Translations under genes and position numbers: made by a program | The notes under the pieces: model-generated | Databases searched by the model: none | What the model saw: the letters and a program-made list of their open reading frames with translations, nothing else | Told to the model about the DNA's origin: nothing | Part shown: one piece after another, positions 16,283 through 25,539 of the stretch | How positions within the stretch are numbered: position 1 is the first letter of the stretch | Layout: every line of letters begins with the position of its first letter | Assembly (NCBI RefSeq): GCF_039523335.1 | Contig: NZ_BAAAFC010000001.1 | Span: 1,674,001 to 1,738,000, forward strand | Direction: 5' to 3' | DNA length: 64,000 nucleotides | From: Marinobacter szutsaonensis | GTDB taxonomy: Bacteria; Pseudomonadota; Gammaproteobacteria; Pseudomonadales; Oleiphilaceae

Positions 16283-16393
16283 GCGGCAATCTGACAAGGC
16301 CTCCCGAAAACGTGGAGCGCCAGGGATGGCGCGACCGAGCCCTACAGGGACGTATTCACGGGTGTTTTTCGGGAGGCCTTGTCAGATTGCCGC
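16283..16393. repeat. Constant-core/variable-arm inverted repeat, copy 3 (inverted core)
   Basis: Perfect 28-base arms (16283-16310 and 16366-16393) enclose a 55-base core. The reverse complement of that core is related to the other two, sharing blocks such as GGATGGCG and CAGGGACGT, but it is clearly more diverged. Within the core, GCGCCA-ggga-TGGCGC forms a small hairpin of its own. The element lies 68 bases after copy 2 and 141 bases before ppa. Confidence 0.8.
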
Positions 16394-16471
16394 TTGCTCC
16401 CAAGCACGAACGAATCCAGGACCAACAATCACGCCGACCAAGGTTTAGTTTCGAACTGCAAGAGACTCCCG

Positions 16472-16477
16472 TATAAT
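16472..16477 (+). promoter_or_regulatory. Probable -10 element of ppa
   Basis: A perfect TATAAT lies 57 bases before the ppa start. The upstream -35 is weak (TTCGAA, 16-base spacer). Transcription would begin near 16484. Confidence 0.5.
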
Positions 16478-16534
16478 TGCGCCCACTTTTTAGCCGCAGT
16501 TAAACGTACCTCAACGTATCAGGAAGGATCGCAC

Positions 16535-17062
16535 ATGCAATTCGACAACATCCCCGCAGGCAAGAACCCGCCTGAAGACATCTACGTTGCCATCGAAATC
16601 CCGGCCAACAGCTCCCCGGTCAAGTACGAACTGGACAAAGACATGGGCGCCCTGCTGGTAGACCGTTTCATGGCCACCCCGATGTTCTACCCGGCCAACT
16701 ACGGCTTCATCCCCCACACCCTGGCCGACGACGGCGACCCCCTGGACGTACTCGTGGTCACCCCGTACCCGGTACAGGCGGGCTCCGTCATCCGTGCCCG
16801 CCCGGTTGGCGTTCTGAACATGGAAGACGAAGCCGGTGGTGACGCCAAGCTGGTTGCCGTTCCCCACGACAAGCTGACCACTTCCTACCACGATGTGAAG
16901 GAAATCGACGATCTGCCCGAGCTGCTGCGCGACCAGATCAAACATTTCTTCGAGAACTACAAGACGCTCGAGCCGGGCAAGTGGGTCAAGGTCCAGGGCT
17001 GGGACAACGCCGCAGCCGCCAAGAAAGCCATCGTAGACGCCATCAACGCCTACAAGGGCTGA
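16535..17062 (+). CDS. ppa: Inorganic pyrophosphatase (family I)
   Basis: Ppa hydrolyses pyrophosphate to phosphate and drives biosynthetic reactions. The family I signature [11 protein letters not shown] carries the metal-binding aspartates, and [17 protein letters not shown] and YPANYGFIP are the other active-site segments. The 175-residue form starts at ATG 16535 behind AGGAAGGA. The frame is open upstream through the repeat region, but that part is not protein-like. A strong terminator follows. Confidence 0.96.
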   Translation: MQFDNIPAGKNPPEDIYVAIEIPANSSPVKYELDKDMGALLVDRFMATPMFYPANYGFIPHTLADDGDPLDVLVVTPYPVQAGSVIRARPVGVLNMEDEAGGDAKLVAVPHDKLTTSYHDVKEIDDLPELLRDQIKHFFENYKTLEPGKWVKVQGWDNAAAAKKAIVDAINAYKG

Positions 17063-17084
17063 TAGGCAGGATACTTCAGATGCA

Positions 17085-17116
17085 AAAAACCGGGTCCTCG
17101 AACCCGGTTTTTTTTG
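17085..17116 (+). terminator. Rho-independent terminator after ppa
   Basis: CCGGGT and ACCCGG form a stem around a short TCCTCGA-type loop, preceded by an A-run and followed by eight T residues, so it can work in both directions for ppa and the convergent DUF2333 gene. Confidence 0.9.
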
Positions 17117-17136
17117 TGCTCGGAAACGGGACTGCT

Positions 17137-18189
17137 TCAGCCCCGTGACAACAGATCCCGCATATCGCTGATTGCCGCGTTGGCGCGGGACAGGTAGGCG
17201 GCCATGGTCAGGGAGTGGTTGGCCAGTACGCCGAAGCCGCTGCCGTTCAGAATCACCGGGCTCCACATCTGGCCTTGAGTGCCCTCAAGCTCGATGATGA
17301 TCTGCTTCACGCTGGCCATGGCGTTTTTGTCCTGCAACACCTTGCGAAAGTCCACCTCGATGGCACGGAAGATGTGCAGCAACGCCCAGGCACTGCCTCG
17401 GGCCTCATAGAACACATCATCGATTTTGGTCCAGGGGGTCTGCACTTCGGTACTCCCGGTTTCCTCGGCCAGCGGATTGTCGGCATCCACGTTGGCTACC
17501 GCATCCGAAACGGACGCCTTACCGACGCTCTCTCCCAGATTACGGGACAAGCTGCCCAGCCGGGTCTCCAGATCCGCCAGCCAGCTGTTGAGGTTGTCAG
17601 CCCGGGCGAAGAACTGGGCGTCGGCCTGCTCCGGGGCGGACAGACGGTTCAGGTAACGCTTGAGCGCGCTGATCCCGCGACGGTATTCCGATTCGGTGGA
17701 CGGGATCGCCCAGCTCTGGCTGTCAAAGTGGAACTGGGGCTCGGCGATAACCAGATCGGGGTCCTCGGCGGACTGGCTCTGGGACCGGGCAATATCCCGG
17801 CGCATCGCCCGGGACAGGTCGCGAAGCTGGACCAGCACACCGAATTCCCAGTTGGCAATGTTATCCAGCCATAATCCCGGTGGGAAAATGTCGTTGGAGA
17901 TGTAGCCGCCGGGTTTGTCCAGCAGGGTTTCGGCAATCCGGATCATGGTGGTCGTGGTAGCGAAACCGGTAACCGGTTCCCGCTCCATGGTGTTGGCTAC
18001 GGTCCGGGTGTTCTCGCGCACGGAGAAGGTGTCTGGCTCGCCGCTCCAGTAGATACCGACGACGATGGCCGCCAGCAGGTAGATCACCAGCACCGCGAGG
18101 ATGAACCGGCCGATAACGCCGCTGCCGCCGGCGTAATCCTGAACATCCTCTTTCCGATCCCTGAAGAACTGTCTGAATTTGCCTGGCAT
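17137..18189 (-). CDS. DUF2333 family inner-membrane protein
   Basis: The 350-residue product has a short basic cytoplasmic N-terminus (MPGKFRQFFRDRKED), one membrane helix (about 25-48) and a long periplasmic portion with FATTTTMIRIAETLLDKPGG and WELGVLVQLRDLSRAMRRD-like segments, recognised as DUF2333. No enzymatic motif is seen. The frame runs to 18333, but the ATG at 18189 lies seven bases after the stop of the LapD-like gene and gives the normal family length. The operon with a c-di-GMP receptor suggests an envelope or adhesion role, but this is only context. Confidence 0.85.
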   Translation of the reverse strand: MPGKFRQFFRDRKEDVQDYAGGSGVIGRFILAVLVIYLLAAIVVGIYWSGEPDTFSVRENTRTVANTMEREPVTGFATTTTMIRIAETLLDKPGGYISNDIFPPGLWLDNIANWEFGVLVQLRDLSRAMRRDIARSQSQSAEDPDLVIAEPQFHFDSQSWAIPSTESEYRRGISALKRYLNRLSAPEQADAQFFARADNLNSWLADLETRLGSLSRNLGESVGKASVSDAVANVDADNPLAEETGSTEVQTPWTKIDDVFYEARGSAWALLHIFRAIEVDFRKVLQDKNAMASVKQIIIELEGTQGQMWSPVILNGSGFGVLANHSLTMAAYLSRANAAISDMRDLLSRG

Positions 18190-18196
18190 AAGACTC

Positions 18197-20200
18197 CTAA
18201 TCCCCTTGCGGTTGTTGGTCAGCAGCGAATGGACGACCCAAATGGTACCCCATGGCGCCATCGATACCCAGCTTGCACAGCACCGAATACTCCGCCGCTG
18301 TTTCCACCCCGGTAGCAAAGACCCGCACGCCACGGCGGTGCGCTATGCCGATCACCGATTCCAGGTAGAAACGGTTTTCCTCGTGACTGTCGATGTCGTG
18401 GATAAAGCTGTTATCGATACGCAGCGCCTGAAACCTCAGATTCCTGAGATAGCTGAAGGGTACGCCTCCCACCCCGAACCGGTCCACCAGAACCGGCACA
18501 TTGATCCGCCCCAGGGCCCGCACCAGCAGGCCCACCGCGGTACGATGATGATGGATGGTCTGCTCGGAGATCCCGATCCATAGCTGCCGGGCGCTGTCAC
18601 CGGCCTGCTCCAGCCAGGCCAGAAGATCCTGCCGGAACGCCTCATTGGCCACCGAAGCACCTGCCAGGGATACCGCCAGCTGTTGACCGGGCTGCTGTGC
18701 AAGGCGTTCCAGCACCCGCTGCATCAGCAGGCGGTCAATCTGTTCGACCAGCCCGAACCGTTCTGCCATGGGCACGAACACGCTGGCCTTGAGCTCACCC
18801 TCCGGCGTATCCAGCCTGGAGAAGACCTGGTGATAGAGTGGCGACTCGGTGTGTTCGCTGATCATCGGTTGCAGCCACAACGAGAACCGCTGTCTGCCTA
18901 TCGCCTCGGTCAGGATGACCCGCCAGGTTTCCAGGTTGTGATGATGTTCCTGCTCACCATTGGCCAACTGGTAACCACTATCTCCAAGTGACTGGGCATT
19001 CCTGAGCGCTTCGTCCGCAGCGGACATCAACTCCCGCGCGCTTCTACCCGCCCCGGCCCTGGCAAGCCCGGCATGCACTGCCACCCTCATGGAGGAGGCT
19101 AGGTCGGCATAGATACTATCGAGGTCTGCGACAAGATCCCGGCACCAGACGCTGGCATCGGCTGGCATGGCGCCGGGCAGGTAAAGGGCGAAGTCAGCCC
19201 CGGTCCGGCGGCCGGCAAAACTGCCCGCATGCAGCTCCATGAATCGCCCGAGCTCACCGGCAATTCGAACCAGCAGGCGGTCCCCTTCCGCGCGACCGTG
19301 GGTCTGATTAAAGCCGGCAAAGCCCCACAACTGGATCAGGATCAGGATCCCCGGCGCCGACTTTTCCTCTGACTCCACCTCGACCTTGAGACGCTGGTCA
19401 AAGGCATTGCGACTGGCCAGCCCGGTCACCGGGTCCTCATTGCTCAACCGGCGCAGATGCTGAATCAGCTTCGCCTGCCCTTCGAACAGATGCCCCAGAT
19501 CGTCCGACATCCGGTTCATGGCCTCGGTTACCTGGTTCAGCTCCCGGGTTGACCGGATCGTGACATGACGCCGAAACTCGCGATTGCCCAATGCCCGGGC
19601 CTGCTCTTCCAATGCCGCCAGCGGTCGCAGGGTCCGCCTGAGCAACAAGAAGAGGGCGAACAGACCCACCGCTCCGATTACCAGGACGGCGACCACCAGC
19701 CCGCTGGTGATGCGCCAGAGGTCCCGGTACGCGCGCCCCGGATCACTGACCACCTGGACCGTTCCGAGTCTGCGCCAGCCCCGCACCACCTCGGCCTCGG
19801 CAACCGGCAACGGCAGGTCCGCCACCGAGCGGAACCAGGCGGGCACACCGATCTGATCCAGCGATTTCCGCCGGCCGGCAATGATCTCACCCTGGTGGTT
19901 CAGGTAGATCACCCGGAGGTATCGCCCGCTGTCAAAGACTGCATCAATGAGGGATGCCGAGGCGACGGGGTCACTCCCGTCGATGGCATTGGAGAGAGAC
20001 AGCCCGACTGCGGTGGCACCGTCCCGGGCATGCCCTGTCAGCTGTTCGGACACATAGCCCCGAAAATGGCTGAAACTGGTTACAAAGCCCGCCACGAGCA
20101 CAACCACCAGAAGGCTACCGGTAAAAAGCAGCAACAGGGTACGGAGGGTAATCACCCCCGTCTGGTTCCGCAAAGACTGCGGAGTCCGCTTCCATGCCAT
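18197..20200 (-). CDS. LapD-like c-di-GMP receptor with degenerate GGDEF and EAL domains
   Basis: The layout is one membrane helix (about 18-42), a periplasmic LapD/MoxY-type domain (43-163) with RYLRVIYLNHQGEIIAG, a second helix (164-188), HAMP (190-240), a GGDEF-type domain (270-420) and an EAL-type domain (430-667). The cyclase signature reads RTGADF instead of GGDEF, and the EAL position reads YHQVFSR, so both catalytic sites look dead while the EAL fold with QPMI and FGVGGVPFSYL is kept. This is the pattern of LapD, which binds c-di-GMP and signals outward. The start at 20200 (MAWKRTPQS) is chosen over 20272. No lapG is adjacent. Confidence 0.85.
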   Translation of the reverse strand: MAWKRTPQSLRNQTGVITLRTLLLLFTGSLLVVVLVAGFVTSFSHFRGYVSEQLTGHARDGATAVGLSLSNAIDGSDPVASASLIDAVFDSGRYLRVIYLNHQGEIIAGRRKSLDQIGVPAWFRSVADLPLPVAEAEVVRGWRRLGTVQVVSDPGRAYRDLWRITSGLVVAVLVIGAVGLFALFLLLRRTLRPLAALEEQARALGNREFRRHVTIRSTRELNQVTEAMNRMSDDLGHLFEGQAKLIQHLRRLSNEDPVTGLASRNAFDQRLKVEVESEEKSAPGILILIQLWGFAGFNQTHGRAEGDRLLVRIAGELGRFMELHAGSFAGRRTGADFALYLPGAMPADASVWCRDLVADLDSIYADLASSMRVAVHAGLARAGAGRSARELMSAADEALRNAQSLGDSGYQLANGEQEHHHNLETWRVILTEAIGRQRFSLWLQPMISEHTESPLYHQVFSRLDTPEGELKASVFVPMAERFGLVEQIDRLLMQRVLERLAQQPGQQLAVSLAGASVANEAFRQDLLAWLEQAGDSARQLWIGISEQTIHHHRTAVGLLVRALGRINVPVLVDRFGVGGVPFSYLRNLRFQALRIDNSFIHDIDSHEENRFYLESVIGIAHRRGVRVFATGVETAAEYSVLCKLGIDGAMGYHLGRPFAADQQPQGD

Positions 20201-20345
20201 AAGGAATTGCTCCGGAGGGGCTGCAACAGTCGACGCAGCAACTGTGACCTGCACCCCAGAGTTGACAAACATTTACATTGCGCCACCTACGCCGACCACT
20301 TTAAACACTATAGACTCTGTACAAGCACCGAGGTTAAAAAATCGT

Positions 20346-20360
20346 CCCCACCAGGTGGGG
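20346..20360. promoter_or_regulatory. 15-base palindrome in the divergent LapD-like/cyclase region
   Basis: CCCCACC-A-GGTGGGG is a perfect inverted repeat 33 bases before the cyclase ATG, in the 192-base divergent spacer. It may be an operator or a leader hairpin over the translation start. No known consensus is recognised. Confidence 0.35.
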
Positions 20361-20392
20361 CGGACATCATGTGTAGGACGGGCCGGAGTACC

Positions 20393-22009
20393 ATGAACGA
20401 CGAAAGCCAGAAAGAAAAACTCAGACAACACTTTGCCCGACGTGTAACCACCCAGGCACGGGTTGTCCTGGATACCTGGCAGAAGATCCATTCCGACCAC
20501 AGCCTGGCAGCCTCCCATCGCGCCGAACTGATCAGCGCCACCGACAAGCTGGTGCGCTACGCCCAACGTTTCGAGATGGACAGCCACGCGCAAGCCGGCC
20601 AGAAAGCGCTTGACCTCATGGCCCGCTGGCCCGCAGAAAGCACTCCGGACGAGGGGCTGTGGCCACAACTCCAGGACGCCATGGAACAGCTGTGCCAGAG
20701 CACCCTGCGCCGCACCGACAAGGACAAGACTGACGCCCCCCTGCAATACCGGCGGACTCCCATTTACGTCGCGCTGGAAAATGAAGAGATGGCTGCCCGC
20801 CTGATCCGCCAGCTGGAATTCTTCGGCTTCCGGGCCTCGGCCTTTGCCAGTGCGGATGCCCTGATGGAAGCCTGCACCCTGAGCAAACCGGAAACCATCC
20901 TGATGGATGTGAGTTTCGGTGGCAGCGCGAATGCCGGCATCGGCATCATCGAGCATCTGCAGGAGCGCCACGAGACACCGATCCCGGTCATTTTCGTGAG
21001 TGACGAGGATGGCTCCATCGAAACCCGTCTCCGGGCCTCACGCTGCGGGGGCGAGGAATTCTTCTACCCGGCGGTAGATCCGGGCCAGCTGATCGAAAAG
21101 ATCGAGACCTATACCCACGGCAATACTGTGGAGCCTTACCGTGTACTGGTGCTGGACGACTCCCGGGCCCAGGCCAAGTACATGGAAACGGTGCTGAAAC
21201 GGGCCGGCATGACCGCCCACATCATCACCGATCCAATGCAGATCATTCACGCTCTGGACGAGTTCTCCCCGGAAATCATTATCCTCGACATGTACATGCC
21301 CGGCTGCACCGGCATGGAGATCGCCCGGGTCATCCGCCAGCAGGACCGCTTCCACAGCGTGCCCATCATCTACCTGTCGGCGGAGGAAGACGTCAGCAAA
21401 CAGCTCCATGCCATGAGCCTGGGCGGAGACGACTTCCTGACCAAGCCCATTGATCCCAAGCACCTGATCGCCACCATCCACAACCGGGGCCGGCGGGCCC
21501 GTTCGCTGCTGGCACTGATGATCCGTGACAGCCTGACGGGACTGTACAACCACACCCATACCCTGCACCTGCTGGACCAGGAAATCGCCAAGGCGCGGCA
21601 GAAGGACCAGCCCCTGTCCTTCGCGATGATTGATATTGACTACTTCAAGAAGGTCAACGACACCTTCGGCCACCCGATCGGCGACCGGGTCCTGCGTAGC
21701 CTGTCCATGTTCCTGAAACAGCGGCTGCGCAAGACCGACCATGTCGGCCGTTATGGCGGCGAGGAGTTTGCCATCATCCTGCCGGACACCCGGCCCAGTG
21801 ATGCTCGCAATGTTCTGAACGAAATCCGGGAGCGATTCTCGGAACTGCGCCAACGCGCGGGGGACCGGGAGTTCAATGTCACCTTCAGCTGCGGCGTCGC
21901 CACCCTGCAGCCGGGGCAAACCGCCCAGGAACTGTGCGACCGGGCCGACCGGGCGCTGTATGCCTCCAAGAAAGCCGGTCGTAACTGCGTCAGCGCAGAC
22001 ACCCCCTGA
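20393..22009 (+). CDS. Diguanylate cyclase response regulator (REC-REC-GGDEF, PleD-like)
   Basis: This protein makes c-di-GMP from two GTP. A helical N-domain (1-105) looks like a phosphotransfer domain lacking its histidine (LISATDKLVRYAQRF). The first receiver (120-240) keeps an Asp in ILMDVSF but lacks the usual acidic pair and lysine, so it is probably inactive. The second receiver is complete: VLVLDDS, IIILDMYMPG and FLTKPIDP. The cyclase has DSLTGLYN, GGEEF and an upstream RKTD five residues before it, forming the product-inhibition site. The frame opens far upstream, but the ATG at 20393 gives a coherent 538-residue protein. It is divergent from the LapD-like gene. Confidence 0.9.
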   Translation: MNDESQKEKLRQHFARRVTTQARVVLDTWQKIHSDHSLAASHRAELISATDKLVRYAQRFEMDSHAQAGQKALDLMARWPAESTPDEGLWPQLQDAMEQLCQSTLRRTDKDKTDAPLQYRRTPIYVALENEEMAARLIRQLEFFGFRASAFASADALMEACTLSKPETILMDVSFGGSANAGIGIIEHLQERHETPIPVIFVSDEDGSIETRLRASRCGGEEFFYPAVDPGQLIEKIETYTHGNTVEPYRVLVLDDSRAQAKYMETVLKRAGMTAHIITDPMQIIHALDEFSPEIIILDMYMPGCTGMEIARVIRQQDRFHSVPIIYLSAEEDVSKQLHAMSLGGDDFLTKPIDPKHLIATIHNRGRRARSLLALMIRDSLTGLYNHTHTLHLLDQEIAKARQKDQPLSFAMIDIDYFKKVNDTFGHPIGDRVLRSLSMFLKQRLRKTDHVGRYGGEEFAIILPDTRPSDARNVLNEIRERFSELRQRAGDREFNVTFSCGVATLQPGQTAQELCDRADRALYASKKAGRNCVSADTP

Positions 22010-22280
22010 CCCGCACCCTCAGCGGGTCGGGCCGGCCCGCTGCCCCTACCTTCAGCTATGAAACCAACGTCGTATGGAAGTCGGCCCTGTCCTTGCCGAC
22101 AATGATTGTCATCAGCGGAAAGATCCCGTTTCGATTGCCAGTGCTGTCTTTTTACGACCAATGGCCAACACGGAAGATTGTCAAAAAGTGTTGATCTGAG
22201 GAAAACAAGCACGCACCATTGTGGGAAAATGCCGTGATTTTCGGCGATCCTGTTAAAAAGACAGCAAGGCAGGCGTAATC

Positions 22281-22721
22281 ATGTCCACCATTCTCGTGCT
22301 CCATGGCCCCAACCTCAACATGCTCGGCACCCGTGAGCCCGAGGTGTACGGCTACGAGACCCTGAAGGACATCGATGACCGGTTGAAGGCGAAAGCGGCC
22401 GAAAAGGGCCACCATCTGCTCCACCTTCAGTCGAACGCCGAGTACGAACTGATCGAGCGGGTCCATGAAGCACGGGCCGAAGGGGTGGATTTCCTCATCA
22501 TCAATCCTGCCGCCTTCACCCACACCAGCATCGCCCTCCGGGATGCCGTGCTGGCTTCCGGGATCCCCTTTATCGAAGTGCATCTTTCCAACGTGCATGC
22601 GCGGGAGCCATTCCGCCATCACTCCTATTTTTCCGATATCGCCATTGGCGTTATCTGCGGGTTGGGCAGCCAGGGGTACGACCTCGCCCTGCAGGCAGCC
22701 CTGCAACGAATTCACCGATAG
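22281..22721 (+). CDS. aroQ: 3-dehydroquinate dehydratase, type II
   Basis: AroQ dehydrates 3-dehydroquinate in the shikimate pathway. The N-terminal [19 protein letters not shown] carries the catalytic Tyr loop, followed by [31 protein letters not shown] and [23 protein letters not shown] with the catalytic His. The 146-residue length is standard for the dodecameric type II enzyme. It begins the aroQ-accB-accC-prmA run, with 27 bases to accB, an order also found in pseudomonads. Confidence 0.96.
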   Translation: MSTILVLHGPNLNMLGTREPEVYGYETLKDIDDRLKAKAAEKGHHLLHLQSNAEYELIERVHEARAEGVDFLIINPAAFTHTSIALRDAVLASGIPFIEVHLSNVHAREPFRHHSYFSDIAIGVICGLGSQGYDLALQAALQRIHR

Positions 22722-22748
22722 ATCAGACACAACGGGACTGGATTAACT

Positions 22749-23210
22749 ATGGATATTCGCAAGATCAAGAAACTCATTGAGCTCCTGGAGGAATCCGACG
22801 TCGAGGAACTGGAAATCCAGGAAGGCGACGATTCTGTCCGCATCTCCCGCCGTCGCGAGCAGGCCGCCGGCACCCAGTACGTGAGCCATATGCCCGCACC
22901 GGCACCCCAGGCAGCAGCCCCCGCGCCTGCCCCGGCTCCCGCTGCGGAAGAACCTGCTGCCCCGGCCGGTCCTTCCGGCCATACCTTGAACTCCCCGATG
23001 GTCGGTACCTTCTACCGGGCACCGTCACCCACCGCCCAGGCGTTCGTGGAAGTTGGCCAGACCGTCAACGTCGGTGACGTGGTCTGCATCGTCGAGGCGA
23101 TGAAGATGATGAACCAGATCGAGGCTGACAAGGCCGGAACTGTAACTGAGATCCTGGTCGAAAATGGCCAGCCGGTGGAGTTTGACCAGCCCCTGGTCGT
23201 CATTTCCTGA
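22749..23210 (+). CDS. accB: Biotin carboxyl carrier protein of acetyl-CoA carboxylase
   Basis: AccB carries biotin between the carboxylase and transferase of acetyl-CoA carboxylase at the first committed step of fatty acid synthesis. The C-terminal biotinyl domain has the [15 protein letters not shown] motif with the biotinylated Lys, and an Ala/Pro-rich swinging linker (about residues 48-75) connects it to the N-terminal helix region. The 153-residue size is normal. It sits 18 bases before accC. Confidence 0.97.
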   Translation: MDIRKIKKLIELLEESDVEELEIQEGDDSVRISRRREQAAGTQYVSHMPAPAPQAAAPAPAPAPAAEEPAAPAGPSGHTLNSPMVGTFYRAPSPTAQAFVEVGQTVNVGDVVCIVEAMKMMNQIEADKAGTVTEILVENGQPVEFDQPLVVIS

Positions 23211-23228
23211 ACTGGGTGATTGTTACTC

Positions 23229-24575
23229 ATGGCCATGTTAGAAAAAGTTCTGATCGCAAACCGCGGTGAAATCGCGCTGCGCATTCTGCGTGCCTGCAAG
23301 GAGCTGGGCATCAACACCGTTGCCGTACACTCGCAGGTGGACCGGGAACTGATGCACGTGCGTCTTGCAGACGAATCCGTGTGCATCGGCCCGAACAGCG
23401 CAACCGACAGCTACCTGAATATCCCCGCCATCATCAGCGCGGCGGAAGTGACCGACTCGGTGGGCATCCATCCCGGTTACGGCTTCCTGGCGGAAAACGC
23501 CGACTTCGCCGAGCAGGTGGAAAAGAGCGGCTTCCGGTTCATCGGTCCGAAGGCGGAAACCATCCGCCTGATGGGCAACAAGGTCTCCGCCATCGAAGCC
23601 ATGAAAAAGGCTGGCGTACCGACCGTGCCCGGGTCCGACGGCCCGCTCACCGATGACGACGAGCGCACCCTGCAGATTGCCCGGAAGATCGGCTACCCGG
23701 TGATGATCAAGGCCGCCTCCGGCGGCGGTGGCCGCGGCATGCAGGTGGTTCACTCCGAAGCGGCCCTGCTCAAGGCGATCCAGATTACCCAGAGCGAGGC
23801 CCGCAACGCCTTCGGTGACCCCACCGTATACCTGGAGAAATTCCTGGAAATGCCGCGCCATGTGGAAGTTCAGGTACTGGCGGACATGCACGGCAACGTC
23901 ATCCACCTGGGCGACCGCGACTGCTCCATGCAGCGTCGTAACCAGAAGGTGATCGAGGAAGCGCCGGCACCGAACGTCAATGCCGAATCCCGGGAAAAAA
24001 CCCTGAAAGCCTGTGTCGATGCCTGCAAGGAAATCGGCTACGTGGGCGCAGGTACCTTCGAGTTCCTGTACCAAGACGGCGAGTTCTACTTCATCGAGAT
24101 GAACACCCGGGTCCAGGTAGAGCATCCGGTCTCCGAGATGGTTACCGGCGTGGACATCGTGCGCGAGCAGCTGCGCATTGCCAGCGGACTGCCGCTGCAG
24201 TACAGCCAGGATGAGATCCACATCCAGGGCCATGCCATCGAATGCCGGATCAACGCCGAGGACCCCAAGACCTTCGTGCCCAGCCCGGGCAAGGTCAAGC
24301 ACTATCACGCGCCCGGCGGCAACGGCATCCGCGTCGACTCGCACCTGTACAGCGGCTACACCGTACCGCCGTACTACGATTCGCTCGTGGCCAAGCTCAT
24401 TACCTGGGGCGATGATCGCGAGATCGCTCGCCGGCGCATGAAGAACGCGCTGGACGAGATGGTGGTCGAAGGCATCAAGACCAACCAGCCCCTGCATCGA
24501 AGACTGGTACGCGATGGTGGCTTCAAACAGGTAGACTTCACCATCCACTACCTGGAAAAACTGATGCGGGAATAA
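23229..24575 (+). CDS. accC: Acetyl-CoA carboxylase, biotin carboxylase subunit
   Basis: AccC carboxylates the biotin on AccB using ATP and bicarbonate. The N-terminal [16 protein letters not shown], the glycine-rich ATP loop [14 protein letters not shown], the [19 protein letters not shown] segment and the [16 protein letters not shown] active site are all present. Two starts are possible, ATG at 23229 or at 23235; the latter ([11 protein letters not shown]) is closest to known homologues. The length of 446-448 residues fits. It is followed after two bases by prmA. Confidence 0.97.
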   Translation: MAMLEKVLIANRGEIALRILRACKELGINTVAVHSQVDRELMHVRLADESVCIGPNSATDSYLNIPAIISAAEVTDSVGIHPGYGFLAENADFAEQVEKSGFRFIGPKAETIRLMGNKVSAIEAMKKAGVPTVPGSDGPLTDDDERTLQIARKIGYPVMIKAASGGGGRGMQVVHSEAALLKAIQITQSEARNAFGDPTVYLEKFLEMPRHVEVQVLADMHGNVIHLGDRDCSMQRRNQKVIEEAPAPNVNAESREKTLKACVDACKEIGYVGAGTFEFLYQDGEFYFIEMNTRVQVEHPVSEMVTGVDIVREQLRIASGLPLQYSQDEIHIQGHAIECRINAEDPKTFVPSPGKVKHYHAPGGNGIRVDSHLYSGYTVPPYYDSLVAKLITWGDDREIARRRMKNALDEMVVEGIKTNQPLHRRLVRDGGFKQVDFTIHYLEKLMRE

Positions 24576-24577
24576 CC

Positions 24578-25474
24578 ATGCCCTGGATACAACTCCAGAT
24601 CCCGGCTGATCCGGACAATGCGGATCAGCTGGAGGATCTGCTCATGGAGATGGGCGCTGACGCCGTCTCCATGGAAGACGCCGCTGACCAGCCCCTGTAC
24701 GAGCCGGACCCCGGCACCACCCCCCTGTGGAGCCAGACCACGGTGACCGGTCTGTTCCAGTCCGACCGTGACATTAGCCAGCTGTGCGCGGACGTCCGCG
24801 ATGCCTGGCACCAGCAGACCCAACAGTCCCTGCCGGAGATCGAGGTCACCCTGGTGGAAGACAAGGACTGGGAGCGGGCCTGGATGGATGACTTCCAGCC
24901 CCTGAAATTCGGCGAGCGGCTCTGGATTGTACCCAGTTGGCATGATGCGCCGGACCCGGAAGCCGCCAACCTGATGCTCGACCCGGGGCTGGCTTTCGGT
25001 ACCGGCACGCACCCCACCACGGCGCTCTGCCTGGAATGGCTGGACGGCCAGGACATGCAGGGCAAGCAGGTCATCGATTATGGCTGCGGCTCCGGCATCC
25101 TGGGCCTGGCAGCACTACTGCTGGGCGCTGATCACGTTATTGGTGTCGACACCGACCCCCAGGCCCTGGAAGCCAGCCGCGAGAATGCCCGGCGTAACGG
25201 CGTTGAAGAAGCCAGGCTGGACCTTTACCTGCCGGAAGACGAACCGGACACCCGCTGCGACGTCATGCTGGCCAACATCCTGGCCCAGCCGCTGATCGGT
25301 CTGGCACCCCACCTGGCCGCCCTGACCCGACCCGGCGGCGACCTGGTGCTTTCTGGCATCCTGTCGAACCAGGCCCGGGAAGTCATGGAGGCCTACGAGC
25401 CGTGGTTCATCATGGACGAGCCGGAGCAACGCGAAGAATGGATACGCCTCACAGGACGGCGCAAGGACAGATGA
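24578..25474 (+). CDS. prmA: Ribosomal protein L11 methyltransferase
   Basis: PrmA trimethylates ribosomal protein L11 using S-adenosylmethionine. The N-terminal substrate domain begins WIQLQIPADPDNADQLEDLL. The SAM site reads VIDYGCGSGILGLAALLLGA, preceded by the conserved DPGLAFGTGTHPTT and followed by LANILAQPLIGLAPHLA. The 298 residues match the family. The gene starts two bases after accC and is likely co-transcribed with it. Confidence 0.96.
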   Translation: MPWIQLQIPADPDNADQLEDLLMEMGADAVSMEDAADQPLYEPDPGTTPLWSQTTVTGLFQSDRDISQLCADVRDAWHQQTQQSLPEIEVTLVEDKDWERAWMDDFQPLKFGERLWIVPSWHDAPDPEAANLMLDPGLAFGTGTHPTTALCLEWLDGQDMQGKQVIDYGCGSGILGLAALLLGADHVIGVDTDPQALEASRENARRNGVEEARLDLYLPEDEPDTRCDVMLANILAQPLIGLAPHLAALTRPGGDLVLSGILSNQAREVMEAYEPWFIMDEPEQREEWIRLTGRRKDR

Positions 25475-25539
25475 CGAACCGGACGATAGCGACTAAACTC
25501 CGACACTCGTAGTAGTACAGCCGCTTTCAGGAACGAAGC

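Noticed and set aside
16060..16297. Short frames on both strands after the acyl-CoA dehydrogenase
   Set aside because: They are read through the constant-core repeat elements and their arms; no ribosome sites or protein features.
19565..20392. 276-residue N-terminal extension of the diguanylate cyclase
   Set aside because: It is antisense to the LapD-like gene, and the receiver-cyclase protein is complete from the ATG at 20393.
22010..22280. Intergenic stretch between the cyclase and aroQ examined for an RNA gene
   Set aside because: Only a seven-base GC hairpin just after the cyclase stop and AT-rich promoter-like sequence before aroQ were found; no tRNA or riboswitch fold is recognised.
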